A DNA stretch of 64,000 nucleotides from Brevundimonas sp. ASV9 (lineage in GTDB: Bacteria > Pseudomonadota > Alphaproteobacteria > Caulobacterales > Caulobacteraceae). The notes under the pieces were generated by a model. That model worked only from the letters and a program-made list of their open reading frames with translations, was not told the DNA's origin and ran no database searches. Position numbers and translations under genes: made by a program. Shown here piece after piece: positions 1-8,174 of the stretch. Where the stretch lies: positions 1 to 64,000 of the forward strand of contig NZ_JAELUF010000003.1 of the NCBI RefSeq assembly GCF_016429195.1, given 5' to 3'. How positions within the stretch are numbered: the stretch's first letter is position 1; every line of letters starts with the position of its first letter.

Positions 1-242
1 CCGGCAACGGGGGTGGCAATGGCGGCTCCGGCAACGGTGGTGGCAATGGCGGTCCGGGCAACCCCGGCAACCCTGGCAATCCCGGCAACGGGGGCGGCAG
101 TGGCGGCTCCGGCAACGGTGGCGGCAACGGCGGTCCGGGCAACCCTGGCAACCCCGGGAACGGGGGTGGCAATGGCGGCTCCGGCAACGGTGGCGGCAAC
201 GGGGGCAATGGGGGGCCTGGCGGTCGCCCGCCGAGAGATTGA
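1..242 (+). CDS. 3' end of a gene with a Gly/Asn/Pro-rich tail
   Basis: Only the last 79 codons lie in the window, reading in frame 3 to the TGA at 240-242. The tail is almost purely Gly, Asn, Pro and Ser, built from GNGGG, NGGSG and PGNPGN blocks, and ends in RPPRD. This is low-complexity, flexible sequence, so no domain is visible. The stop overlaps the ATG of the next gene (TGATG), so the two are translationally coupled. In many proteobacteria a FecR-domain surface or periplasmic protein precedes a CHASE2 signalling protein, so a FecR-type protein is a reasonable guess, but the diagnostic part is outside the window. The other two frames here are shadows. Confidence 0.6.
   Translation, partial: GNGGGNGGSGNGGGNGGPGNPGNPGNPGNGGGSGGSGNGGGNGGPGNPGNPGNGGGNGGSGNGGGNGGNGGPGGRPPRD
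3..221 (+). repeat. Imperfect tandem GC-rich repeat coding for GNGGG/PGN blocks
   Basis: About three degenerate units of roughly 70-80 bases, each a run of ggcaacggnggn followed by proline-asparagine codons. The number of PGN steps differs between units (three, then two, then none), which suggests slippage or unequal recombination. Confidence 0.7.
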
Positions 243-2623
243 TGAATCTCTATCGAGCGCTCCAATCAATGCGTGTGCGCGCTGTAATATGGAGCTTTTC
301 AGTGCTTGCGGTCATAGGCGTCGGCATGCTGTCCGGCGCCTTCCGGCCCCTTGACGACGTCTTCGCCTCTGCACGTTTCTCGGTGCTGGAAAGGCCCTCC
401 ACCCAGGGCCTGACGATCGTCGAGATCGATTCCCGAAGCCTGGTTGCCGCAGAGGCCTGGCCATGGGACCGGCGACGATATGCGCAGGCGATCGACAATC
501 TGATTGCGGCCGGCGCGACCCTGGTCGCCGTCGATGTCGATTTCAGCGCGCCGTCCAACCCCACGTCCGATCAGGCGCTGGCGGCGGCCGTATCCCGCCA
601 CCCCGGCCAGGTGGCGTTGGCGACCTTCGAACAGATGGAGTCATATGGCGCCGGCGAAAGACGCAGATCGGGCAATCGTCCGATCGCTCCGCTTCTAAAT
701 GATTCCTTGCTCGCGTCGGTCAATGTGCCGGTGGATGGCGACGGAAGGGTGCGCCATTACGATTACGGCGCCTCAGATGAAGCGCCGCCATCGGTCGCGG
801 CCCTCCTGGCCGATGCCTCGGTGCGTCAGGGCGTTTTCACCGTCGATTTCGGGATCGAGCAGAAATCGATCCCCCACCTCAGTTTCGAGGACGTCTACAG
901 CGGCCGCTTCGACCCCTCGCTCGTGCGCGGCAAGAAGGTCCTGATGGGGGCGACGGCCCTGGAACTTGGCGACGAGTTCGCCACACCCGTCGGGCTGTTG
1001 CCCGGCGTCATCATCCACGCCCTCGCCTACGAAAGTATCGCTGACGGACGGGCCTTGGTCAGCCTTAGCCCGCTGGCTCTTCTGATCCTGTGCGCCGGGC
1101 TCGTCGCGGCGCTGCAGCCTGTCAGAAGCGGGGGCGCCGCTCTATGGCGGTTGGTCGTGCGCCATGTCGCCATCACGGCCTTGATCGTCATCGCGCCGAT
1201 CGTGCTTCAGGCCTTGCTGCCGGTCAGCATCGACATCGCCGCGCTTCTTTTCACGCAGACACTGATGGCGATCTGGGCGACCCGCGTGGAGTTGACGAGG
1301 CAAGCCAAGGCGATCGTGCAGGCGCGAGAGGCCGGCCTGCTTCATCTGGCGATGCATCAGCCGGAAACAGGGCTTCCCAATCGCCGAGCTCTGCTGGCGG
1401 GCATCGACGACCTGATCGCCACAGCCGAGACCAACGTCGCCGTGTTTGCGATCGGCGTGGATCGCCATGCGGAGATGCGCGGGGTCGTCGGTTATGACGT
1501 CGCCAACACCTTGATGGTCCAGCTTGCCGACCGCTTGGCCGATTTGGCCGACGTGGACCGGGTGGCGCAAATCGCGTCCTCGGTGCTCGCCTTCTCGCGG
1601 GCCGATCTGTCCGTCGATCAGCAACACGCCCTGGCCAGATCGCTTCGCGCCGTGGAAACGACCTTCACCGTCGACGGCCAGCCGCTGGATCTGTTCGTCC
1701 GCATCGGCAGCGCTTCACAGGATAGGCAGTCGGCGAGCGGCGACGCCCTGATCGAACGGGCGACGACGGCGCTTAACCAGGCCGATCTCTCGGACGATCG
1801 TACAGTGCTTTATGACGAGGCGTCCTTTGTCGATCCCGACAACAACCTCGCCCTGATGTCGGAACTTCGCGACGCCCTGCGCAGGAGCGACGTCAGTCTG
1901 CACTATCAGCCCAAGCGCAAGACCTCGGATGGCTCAACGGCTTCGGTCGAGGCGCTCTGCCGCTGGCATCATCCCGTTCGCGGTCGGATCGGGCCGGACC
2001 TGTTCATTCCGATCGCCGAACAGACGGGACAGATCAGGGCGCTGACCGAATGGAGCATCGTCAAAGCGATCGAAGATCAGGCCGCGTTGAGGGCCCAAGG
2101 CGTTCATCTGGCGATCGCTCTGAATGTCTCGGGACGTCTTCTTGTGGATGAGGCCTTCCGGGCACGTGCGCTCCAGTTGATCGAGGGCTGCGACGCCGAT
2201 CTCATCTTCGAAATCACTGAGACTGCCGTCATCGAAAACCCGAAGATCGCGGCCCAGGCGATCGCGGCCTATCGAGCGGCGGGGGTGCGGATTTCGATCG
2301 ACGACTACGGGGCAGGCCTGTCTTCGCTCAGCTATCTAAAAATGCTGAACGCCGACGAGTTGAAGATCGACCGATCCTTGATCCTTGATGTCGTGAACAG
2401 CGAACGCGATCGCTTGATTATCAGCTCCACCGTCGATCTGGCCCATGGGCTCGGCATGACCGTCGTCGCCGAGGGTGTCGAGACCGAGGATGTTTTCGAT
2501 GTCTTGGCTGGCCTTGGGTGCGACACCATCCAAGGCTACTGGGTATCACGACCGCTGCCTTTCAACGATCTGATGCGATTCTTCGACAATCGACACTCAG
2601 AGTCTGAAATGACGATAGGTTGA
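242..2623 (+). CDS. CHASE2 sensor protein with degenerate GGDEF and intact EAL domain
   Basis: A membrane c-di-GMP signalling protein of 793 residues from the ATG at 242, which overlaps the preceding stop; a TTG one codon upstream is less likely. Order: N-terminal membrane segment (about 12-30), extracytoplasmic CHASE2 sensor (about 35-265), two to three membrane helices (about 270-345), GGDEF-like region (about 375-530), EAL domain (about 540-780). The GGDEF start (TGLPNRRAL) is recognisable but the signature loop is replaced by IASSVLAF, so cyclase activity is unlikely. The EAL domain keeps VEALCRW, LNVSGR, FEITETA, IDDYGAG, LKID, VAEGVET and the Gln of IQGYW, as in active phosphodiesterases. 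Inference: a c-di-GMP phosphodiesterase responding to a periplasmic cue, possibly sensed with the upstream protein. Confidence 0.9.
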   Translation: MNLYRALQSMRVRAVIWSFSVLAVIGVGMLSGAFRPLDDVFASARFSVLERPSTQGLTIVEIDSRSLVAAEAWPWDRRRYAQAIDNLIAAGATLVAVDVDFSAPSNPTSDQALAAAVSRHPGQVALATFEQMESYGAGERRRSGNRPIAPLLNDSLLASVNVPVDGDGRVRHYDYGASDEAPPSVAALLADASVRQGVFTVDFGIEQKSIPHLSFEDVYSGRFDPSLVRGKKVLMGATALELGDEFATPVGLLPGVIIHALAYESIADGRALVSLSPLALLILCAGLVAALQPVRSGGAALWRLVVRHVAITALIVIAPIVLQALLPVSIDIAALLFTQTLMAIWATRVELTRQAKAIVQAREAGLLHLAMHQPETGLPNRRALLAGIDDLIATAETNVAVFAIGVDRHAEMRGVVGYDVANTLMVQLADRLADLADVDRVAQIASSVLAFSRADLSVDQQHALARSLRAVETTFTVDGQPLDLFVRIGSASQDRQSASGDALIERATTALNQADLSDDRTVLYDEASFVDPDNNLALMSELRDALRRSDVSLHYQPKRKTSDGSTASVEALCRWHHPVRGRIGPDLFIPIAEQTGQIRALTEWSIVKAIEDQAALRAQGVHLAIALNVSGRLLVDEAFRARALQLIEGCDADLIFEITETAVIENPKIAAQAIAAYRAAGVRISIDDYGAGLSSLSYLKMLNADELKIDRSLILDVVNSERDRLIISSTVDLAHGLGMTVVAEGVETEDVFDVLAGLGCDTIQGYWVSRPLPFNDLMRFFDNRHSESEMTIG

Positions 2624-2735
2624 TGCGGCCACCGCCAAGCTACTCGCGCCTCCCATGACGAAGGGGCTGGTTGCAAAATAAATAAACCGCCAAAGATGGT
2701 TCTGTCCGGCGTCGTCTCCATGTCTGTCGGCAAAG

Positions 2736-2800
2736 CTAAGCAGCCCAGCCCACCGAGACCGAATAGTTCTCGGGATTATCTTTGGCGGTGCACCGCCACC
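2736..2800 (-). repeat. Copy 1 of a degenerate gene tail
   Basis: Read on the minus strand this gives about 20 residues ending DNPENYSVSVGWAA before a TAG stop at 2736-2738, with another stop just upstream. The second copy at 2921-2985 ends DDPENYFAVVGWAA. The two are imperfect direct repeats, best explained as the remains of two homologous genes or a duplicated 3' end. Family not recognised. Confidence 0.45.
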
Positions 2801-2920
2801 GCTTCTACGCCATGCTGCGCACGAGTTCGATTATGGCGCTAGTTTAACCCTGGAGCGGATCTTCCGAGTGTCCATGAGGGGCGAAGTGCGACCTTGGCTT
2901 CGGGCATGGAAGGGCGATCT

Positions 2921-2985
2921 TCAAGCTGCCCAGCCAACCACTGCGAAATAGTTCTCAGGATCATCCAAGGCGGCGCGCCATTCTC
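2921..2985 (-). repeat. Copy 2 of a degenerate gene tail
   Basis: Partner of the 2736-2800 copy. The minus-strand reading WRAALDDPENYFAVVGWAA ends in TGA at 2921-2923 and is preceded by an in-frame stop only about 23 codons upstream. The similarity is higher at protein than at DNA level, which suggests that it was once coding. Confidence 0.45.
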
Positions 2986-3084
2986 CCCTTCAAGATAGTC
3001 CACGACTCTTCTCCGGCCGGCGGCGCCCCTAGAGACACGCCCGACACAAAATCGTCGTCGGGTTCTTGATTGCGCAAAGCCTAT

Positions 3085-3109
3085 GTGACGTTATCTCGTA
3101 ACAAGTCAC
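3085..3109 (+). promoter_or_regulatory. Zur-like operator upstream of the TonB receptor
   Basis: The core GTTATCTCGTAAC (3090-3102) matches the palindromic alphaproteobacterial Zur core GTTAT-N3-ATAAC at nine of ten half-site positions. It is framed by GTGAC (3085-3089) and GTCAC (3105-3109). It lies 27-51 bases before the chosen ATG at 3136, where a repressor would block transcription or initiation. The match is by eye. Confidence 0.45.
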
Positions 3110-3135
3110 TTCCTCCCCAGGCTGAGAGTTTTTCC

Positions 3136-5169
3136 ATGCGTCCCTCAAGCGTCTCGCGATCCCTGCTCATGGCGGCCGCAGGCTCCACGATTCTGGCAGG
3201 CGCCGCCGCCGCGCAGTCCGCTCCGCAAGCCCCGGCGGAGTTGGGCGATATCATCGTCACGGGCGCGCCCTATGGCATCAGCCAGCGGGCCTCGGTAATC
3301 GCGACCGACGTCGTGGACGAACAGACGCTGGCCACGGCGCCGGCGGCCTCGCTCGGCGATATGCTGAGCGGGCGTCCGGGCATCCGTTCGACCGACTTTG
3401 CGCCGGGCGCCAGCCGACCCGTCATTCGCGGCCTCAGCGGGCCGCGCGTCCAGGTGTTGACCAACGGCATCGGCCTGATCGACGCGAGCTCTGTCTCGCC
3501 CGACCACGCCGTGGCCACCGATCCGGCCGAGGCCAATCGTATCGAGATCATTCGCGGGCCCGCGACGCTGGTCTATGGCGGCTCGGCTATCGGCGGCGTG
3601 GTCAATGTTCTGGACGATCGCATCCCCACCGAAATCCCCGAGGGCGGCGTGTCCGGCGTGGTCTCCACCCAGGCTTCCAGCGTCGATGACGGCCGCAGCG
3701 CCTTCGGTCGCGTGACCGTCGGCGGTGGAAACTTCGCCTTCAACGTCGATGGGGTGAAGCGCAAGACCGACGACTACGAAATCCCGGCCCCGGCCATTTC
3801 CGCCAGGCGCGCCGCCGCCGAAGGCCTTGCGCGCGACGACACCGGAACCCAGCCTAACAGCTATACCGATCTGGAAGCCTGGGGCGTCGGCGGTTCCTAC
3901 ATCGGCGACAAGGGCTTCGCCGGCGTTTCCTACAAGAACACCGACAGCGAATACGGCACGGTCGCCGAGGAGTCGGTCTTCATCAAGCTGAACCAGAAGC
4001 GGTGGGACGCGCGCGGCGAATACCGTTTCGACAGCGGGCCCTTCTCGGCCCTGCGCGGCTCCTACGGCCATGCCGACTACACCCACACCGAGTTCGAGGC
4101 CGTGGGCGAGCCGGGCACCATCTTCAACTCCGACGGCTGGGAAGGCCGTGCGGACCTTGTCCAGCGCGAACGCAACGGCTGGAACGGCGCCGTCGGCGTC
4201 CAGGCCTTATCGCGCAACTTCGAGGCCATCGGCGAGGAGGCCTTCGTGCCCTCCGTCAAGATCGACGAACTGGGCCTCTATACGGTGCAGCGTCTGGACC
4301 TCGGCAACCATGGCTTCGAGGGCGGCCTGCGCTATGACCGGCGCGAACTCAGCGGCACGCCCATCGGCGGCGCCAGCGAAGTCACGCGCGAGTTCGACAA
4401 CTGGTCGGCGTCCGCCGCCGCCTTCATCCGCCCGACCGCCGGCCTGTTCCTGGGCCTCAGCCTGGCCCACAACGAACGCGCGCCCAGCGAGGTCGAGCTG
4501 TTCGCCGACGGCGTCCACATCGCCACCGCCGCCTACGAGACCGGCGACCTGACGCTGAACTCCGAAAAGGTGACGACGCTGGAGGGCACCGCCCACTATG
4601 ATCGCGGCCGGTTCACCGGCGATCTGCACGTCTATCACTCTTGGTATAACGGCTTCATCGACGAACGGCCGACGGGCGACCAGTTCTATTTCGAGGAAGA
4701 GGACGAGTTCTTCCCCATCTATCGGTTCGTCCAGACCGATGCCAAATTCTATGGCTTCGAGCTGGAAGGCGCCTATGCGCTTTGGCAGGACGGCGATCGC
4801 AAACTGTCGCTGGAAGGCGCGGCCGACTATGTCCACGCCCAGACGGACTTCGGCCCTGCCGCGCGGATCCCGCCCTACTCCGTCACCGGACGTCTGGCCT
4901 GGACATCGACCAAGTTCGACGCCAGCGCCGAGGTTCGCCACGTCGGAGAACAGGACCGGGTCGCTAACGAATTCGAACTGCCGACCGACGACTACACCCT
5001 GGTCAACGCCTCGGTCGCGGTCCGTCCCTTCGCCCAGCAGAACGTCACCCTGTTCGCCGAGGCGCGGAACCTGACGGACGAGGAAGCCCGCGAACACGTG
5101 TCCTTCCTCAAGGACATCGCCCCTCTGCCGGGCCGCAATCTGCGGATCGGCGTCGCCTACCGCTTCTGA
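3136..5169 (+). CDS. TonB-dependent outer-membrane receptor, ZnuD-like (zinc uptake)
   Basis: A 677-residue outer-membrane receptor that would import a metal or metallophore using TonB energy. The ATG at 3136 is chosen because it begins a clean signal peptide (MRPSSVSRSLLMAAAG, cut near AAAAQSA); the open frame extends upstream without a sensible leader. A plug domain (about 35-160) carries the TonB-box-like DIIVTG, the conserved RPVIRGLSGPRVQVL and the RGPATLVYGGSAIGGVVN plug end. The beta-barrel follows and the protein ends in GVAYRF with a C-terminal aromatic, typical of outer-membrane proteins. An insert rich in acidic residues (EEEDEFFP) could bind cations. The plug resembles the ZnuD family, and the upstream Zur-like site supports zinc as substrate, but this is inference. 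Confidence 0.85.
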   Translation: MRPSSVSRSLLMAAAGSTILAGAAAAQSAPQAPAELGDIIVTGAPYGISQRASVIATDVVDEQTLATAPAASLGDMLSGRPGIRSTDFAPGASRPVIRGLSGPRVQVLTNGIGLIDASSVSPDHAVATDPAEANRIEIIRGPATLVYGGSAIGGVVNVLDDRIPTEIPEGGVSGVVSTQASSVDDGRSAFGRVTVGGGNFAFNVDGVKRKTDDYEIPAPAISARRAAAEGLARDDTGTQPNSYTDLEAWGVGGSYIGDKGFAGVSYKNTDSEYGTVAEESVFIKLNQKRWDARGEYRFDSGPFSALRGSYGHADYTHTEFEAVGEPGTIFNSDGWEGRADLVQRERNGWNGAVGVQALSRNFEAIGEEAFVPSVKIDELGLYTVQRLDLGNHGFEGGLRYDRRELSGTPIGGASEVTREFDNWSASAAAFIRPTAGLFLGLSLAHNERAPSEVELFADGVHIATAAYETGDLTLNSEKVTTLEGTAHYDRGRFTGDLHVYHSWYNGFIDERPTGDQFYFEEEDEFFPIYRFVQTDAKFYGFELEGAYALWQDGDRKLSLEGAADYVHAQTDFGPAARIPPYSVTGRLAWTSTKFDASAEVRHVGEQDRVANEFELPTDDYTLVNASVAVRPFAQQNVTLFAEARNLTDEEAREHVSFLKDIAPLPGRNLRIGVAYRF

Positions 5170-5179
5170 CGACCATCGA

Positions 5180-5215
5180 GAGCCTTCGGCGCAGCCTTGG
5201 TTGCGCCGAAGGCTC
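5180..5215 (+). terminator. Strong hairpin after the TonB receptor
   Basis: A perfect 14-bp stem (GAGCCTTCGGCGCA at 5180-5193 with its complement at 5202-5215) around an 8-base loop begins about 10 bases after the receptor stop. No U-tract follows, so it may be a hairpin-dependent terminator or an mRNA 3' stabiliser. Confidence 0.7.
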
Positions 5216-5259
5216 ACACGCGTCGGCGAACGCGAACCGCCTCCGTGCGTTGATCGCCC

Positions 5260-5421
5260 ATGACCGACAACGAACCCCGCAAAGTCCCGATCGGCTACGA
5301 AGACCGGCCCGACAAGCCGACACGCGGCGCCTTTCGTATCACGGCCCTCGCCATAGCGGCCGCAGCCGTCGTCTTTCTGACGCTGATCGCAGTCGTCATC
5401 ATGCGAAGCGGCGGGATCTAA
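5260..5421 (+). CDS. Small single-pass membrane protein (53 aa)
   Basis: ATG at 5260 to TAA at 5421. The first 26 residues are charged and polar (MTDNEPRKVPIGYEDRPDKP), followed by one hydrophobic helix of about 23 residues rich in Ala, Val, Leu and Ile, and a short RSGGI tail. This layout is that of a small inner-membrane protein with its N terminus in the cytoplasm. Codon use (GCC, GTC, ATC) matches the surrounding genes, which supports real coding. It lies between the receptor terminator and the HhH gene; function unknown. Confidence 0.55.
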   Translation: MTDNEPRKVPIGYEDRPDKPTRGAFRITALAIAAAAVVFLTLIAVVIMRSGGI

Positions 5422-5568
5422 GGGGCTCAGGGCCTTCCGACCTGTGTCAGGGGCCTGGCTTGCTGCACGTCCCTTCCAAGCGCTTAAACGCTTCACCAGC
5501 CGGCGAAGTCGCCAGCCCGCGCAATCCCGCGGCCACCGGCCGCGAGGCTCTACTGCGGACCGCGAGAG

Positions 5569-5769
5569 ATGATTGACTTGAACACCGCCACTGCGGCCGA
5601 ACTTGATGGCGTTGAACTTTTGCGTGGCCATGGGTTTGAGATCGTCCGCTATCGTGAAGAACGCGGTCTGTTCACCAGCCTTCGCCAACTCGACGAGGTG
5701 CCGGGTCTTGCCCAAAAAACGGATGGCGTCGAAGCGCACCTTTACGTCGAACCCGCCGACGCCACCTAG
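5569..5769 (+). CDS. Stand-alone helix-hairpin-helix protein (ComEA-like), copy 1
   Basis: A 66-residue protein beginning MIDLNTATAAELDGVELLRG, the opening of ComEA-type HhH domains that bind DNA backbone non-specifically. The second hairpin is in FTSLRQLDEVPGLAQKTDG. There is no signal peptide or membrane helix, so unlike ComEA it should be cytoplasmic. A near-identical paralogue sits at 26586-26780 in a DUF2171 operon with an EcfG-type promoter. Here the gene stands alone, preceded by the start context GCGAGAG. Possible roles include nucleoid or DNA protection under stress; this is inference from the paralogue's context. Confidence 0.75.
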   Translation: MIDLNTATAAELDGVELLRGHGFEIVRYREERGLFTSLRQLDEVPGLAQKTDGVEAHLYVEPADAT

Positions 5770-5903
5770 CCGCTGTCCTTATGAAAGCGACGCCCATAAC
5801 CACTGTAGTGTGACGCTGGGAGAGATGTCGCGATATGAAACCTTGGGATTCGATGGGCTGCCGATTTGGTCATATCGCTAGCCCCCCCAACCCGACACCA
5901 TAG

Positions 5904-5930
5904 AGCCCCACGGCTTTTGGCGGTGGGGCT
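5904..5930. terminator. Hairpin with 8-bp GC-rich stem
   Basis: AGCCCCAC (5904-5911) pairs with GTGGGGCT (5923-5930) around an 11-base loop. TT and a few T-rich bases follow on the plus strand, and the region is also A/T-punctuated on the minus side, so it may end transcription from the HhH gene. Confidence 0.55.
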
Positions 5931-6179
5931 TTAAGGTGTTTTGGGTGCGGGAGCATGCACTGGCCTTGGTAGTATATTTGGCATGATTGCTGTCCCCGCC
6001 TAACCGAAGGCCTCGAAATCCGTCATTTCGCTCCGTCGCGAATGCGCCAATAGCTGACTTGGACCTGCGGTCGAGAAGCGGACCTTCAGCGCTTTCCATT
6101 CAAGCAGCTTCCCCCCGCCGTTATCCGCATTCAAGCAAGCCATAGTTGAACCTAGACAACTGATCTGCTCAGGATTGAT
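5931..6179. other. Gap before the defence operon, no gene seen
   Basis: About 250 bases with no credible ORF on either strand. It should hold the promoter of the DISARM-like operon, but no clear operator palindrome was found. Confidence 0.5.
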
Positions 6180-8174
6180 ATGTCTGCCGCGAACACGCGG
6201 AATCAGGCTGCCGGGGGCCATGGGGTGGGGAAGAACAAGGGGGGGAATCGCGATTGGCTGCGGCGTGTCCAATTCGAGTCCGCTCGTCAAAGCGCTGAGA
6301 GCCGCACGAAGCGTGTTCAAACGCTGCTTTCTGTGCGCCGAAATCCCCAGGAACACGGAAAGCTCGTCCGGCGTGGGGTGGCGACGCCGACGGTGCAGCA
6401 CTATTCCATTTCGGCCGACCCGACAGCTTGGAAGTCTCCGGGCCAAGCTGCGATAGTCCCACATAACGTGCTCGCGTCCGTCGAGGATGGTCAGGATCGT
6501 CTCGTCCTTGCTTGGCCTTACTCACCCATAAACGGCTTTGCCGCAGCTGCGATGGCGCTGCGAGAGGCTCGTTCCAGCGGGCGACTCGCCCACGCGACAT
6601 TTGGTTTCTGGCCCTGGCGAGCGGGAGCGACGTTCGGGGCTCGTTCGCTGCTTCTTCAACCGTCTGATGTGCATCAAGCTGCGGCGCGGATCGCCACCGA
6701 GCTTCGGACCGCTCAGACTTGGGCCTCACCCCAGCTAGCCCACGAGTCACAGTGCTTGTTGGACCTGCGGCTCGGCGATCTAAAGCCGCCGACGTCGTCG
6801 GCGCCCCCCCCTCGGTCAATCCTGGTACGAAGTCCGACGGTCCTTGAAACCACCTCCGTGTTTCCGCCAGTCGGAACCGGCGCTCCCTACCGCGCAGATC
6901 CGGCACAGGTCCTGCGTCGCGTGCGCGACTACACGCACATGGGCGACAAGAATGCGGGCCTGACGGACCATGTTGCCGCGGTCGGCGACCCGGAGCGGGC
7001 GCCGTTCGCCATCTTCGGCCTGCCCGCTGAGTCCCGGGTGGATCGCCTGGTCAGGTTCCTCGCAGCTGACCGCTTCGCCGCCACGGGACTGGACGTCGTC
7101 ATCGTCGACGCCACCCGGAACGGTCGGATCGAGCTGTCGGATGATTGGGGCGCTCGGTTGGCGGTGCTTCTGCAAGCGCTTGAGGCGCTACCAGGTCGTC
7201 GCACCCCGGTCGTCGTCTTGGTCGAGGACGTGTTCTCGATGAGGAAGGCGTCAAAGGTCTTCCGCGCCCATAATGCAAGCCAAGTTCCGCGTCGCGCCCG
7301 CGCGATCGAAACAGGCGCCTACCTCCCCGACCCATCCCCATTCGCTGACGCCGCTGACCTATCAGCGGCCCACCCTGAAGTCGCCTTTGAGGCAGACATC
7401 AAGGACGCCTCGTTGGCCCCTCTCCGCGAAGACCTCGTGGCTCTGGGACGCCGCCTGCGCCAGGCCGGCCACGCCAAGGCTGCAGAGGGGGTATCGCAAG
7501 CGCTCGCGCTTCTACGGCGATCAGCAAGTTTACCGATCGGTCTCGACGAGGCGCGCGCGGCCAGCGATGTCTTGTACGACGGCACCGACGAAGTCGACGC
7601 GTCGGCCCGGACTTTGTTCCGGCCCAAGATGGCCTTGGCGCCGCTCGCGGCGGTCGCTGAGACTGCTCCTGAATTCGGCGAGGTTGCGAAACGCCTCGTC
7701 GCGGCGGTTGAAGCCAAACTTGCGACTTGGCGGAACGAAACGCCGGTGTCGATGAAACTTGCAGCAGTGTTGCAAGACGCCGTCTGGAACAATCGGCGCA
7801 CTCTCATCACCATCGACGACCGCCGCGTCATGGAGTCGTTTCTTGGCTCGGACCGGGCAGTGACCTGCGATTGTGCTGTCGTAGATCACCGTGCCTTAAG
7901 GCAGGAGATCAACGGCGGCAGCTATGAACGTCTCATCGTTTTAGGACCGACGCCAGACACCGTTCGGACCCTCCTGTCCGCTGTCGACTGCCCGGACCGC
8001 GTCATGTTGCTGGGCGACGCCGCAGGAAGCGCTCTGGTCGTCGCGGAGGCGTCGCCGATCGGTCGACTCGCTGCCTTTGCCCCTATCGCCGGACGGCCAA
8101 GGCGTTGGGCGATGCCCTGGACAGCGGTGGAGCCAACGAGCACCTGGATCTCGCAGAGGCCGAATTCCGCATAG
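6180..8174 (+). CDS. First part of a frameshifted DrmE-like DISARM protein
   Basis: Open from ATG 6180 for 664 codons. The first about 75 residues are basic and low in conservation-like features, so the real start may be later. From about residue 100 the sequence (LVLAWPYSPINGFAAAAMALREA) looks like an alpha/beta domain; a second such segment is PVVVLVEDVFSM (about 350) and a third is ERLIVLGPTPDTV (about 595). The order and position, directly before drmA, resemble DrmE of class 2 DISARM, whose function is not settled. The last about 30 residues after SPIGRLAAFAPIAG are probably out of frame: reading frame 2 from about 8093 gives TAKALGDALDSGG and runs smoothly into the next ORF. Restored, the product would be about 910 residues. 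DrmE assignment is from context and general look only. Confidence 0.55.
   Translation: MSAANTRNQAAGGHGVGKNKGGNRDWLRRVQFESARQSAESRTKRVQTLLSVRRNPQEHGKLVRRGVATPTVQHYSISADPTAWKSPGQAAIVPHNVLASVEDGQDRLVLAWPYSPINGFAAAAMALREARSSGRLAHATFGFWPWRAGATFGARSLLLQPSDVHQAAARIATELRTAQTWASPQLAHESQCLLDLRLGDLKPPTSSAPPPRSILVRSPTVLETTSVFPPVGTGAPYRADPAQVLRRVRDYTHMGDKNAGLTDHVAAVGDPERAPFAIFGLPAESRVDRLVRFLAADRFAATGLDVVIVDATRNGRIELSDDWGARLAVLLQALEALPGRRTPVVVLVEDVFSMRKASKVFRAHNASQVPRRARAIETGAYLPDPSPFADAADLSAAHPEVAFEADIKDASLAPLREDLVALGRRLRQAGHAKAAEGVSQALALLRRSASLPIGLDEARAASDVLYDGTDEVDASARTLFRPKMALAPLAAVAETAPEFGEVAKRLVAAVEAKLATWRNETPVSMKLAAVLQDAVWNNRRTLITIDDRRVMESFLGSDRAVTCDCAVVDHRALRQEINGGSYERLIVLGPTPDTVRTLLSAVDCPDRVMLLGDAAGSALVVAEASPIGRLAAFAPIAGRPRRWAMPWTAVEPTSTWISQRPNSA

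Larger units (their letters stand above)
2624..3084. other. Intergenic stretch without an intact gene
   Basis: About 460 bases with no credible ORF. It contains two related minus-strand peptide tails (listed separately) and short stops in all frames. It looks like a gene graveyard between the CHASE2 gene and the TonB receptor. Confidence 0.6.

Noticed and set aside
13-354. Plus-strand ORF of 113 codons rich in Ala, Thr and Pro
   Set aside because: It is a shadow frame of the GNGGG repeat and overlaps the start of the CHASE2 gene.
4207-5739. Long minus-strand ORF (510 codons) opposite the TonB receptor
   Set aside because: High-GC antisense shadow; the plus-strand protein has clear receptor motifs.
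5825-5881. ATG ORF of 18 codons just before the 5904 hairpin
   Set aside because: Too short and without a ribosome-binding site or known relative.
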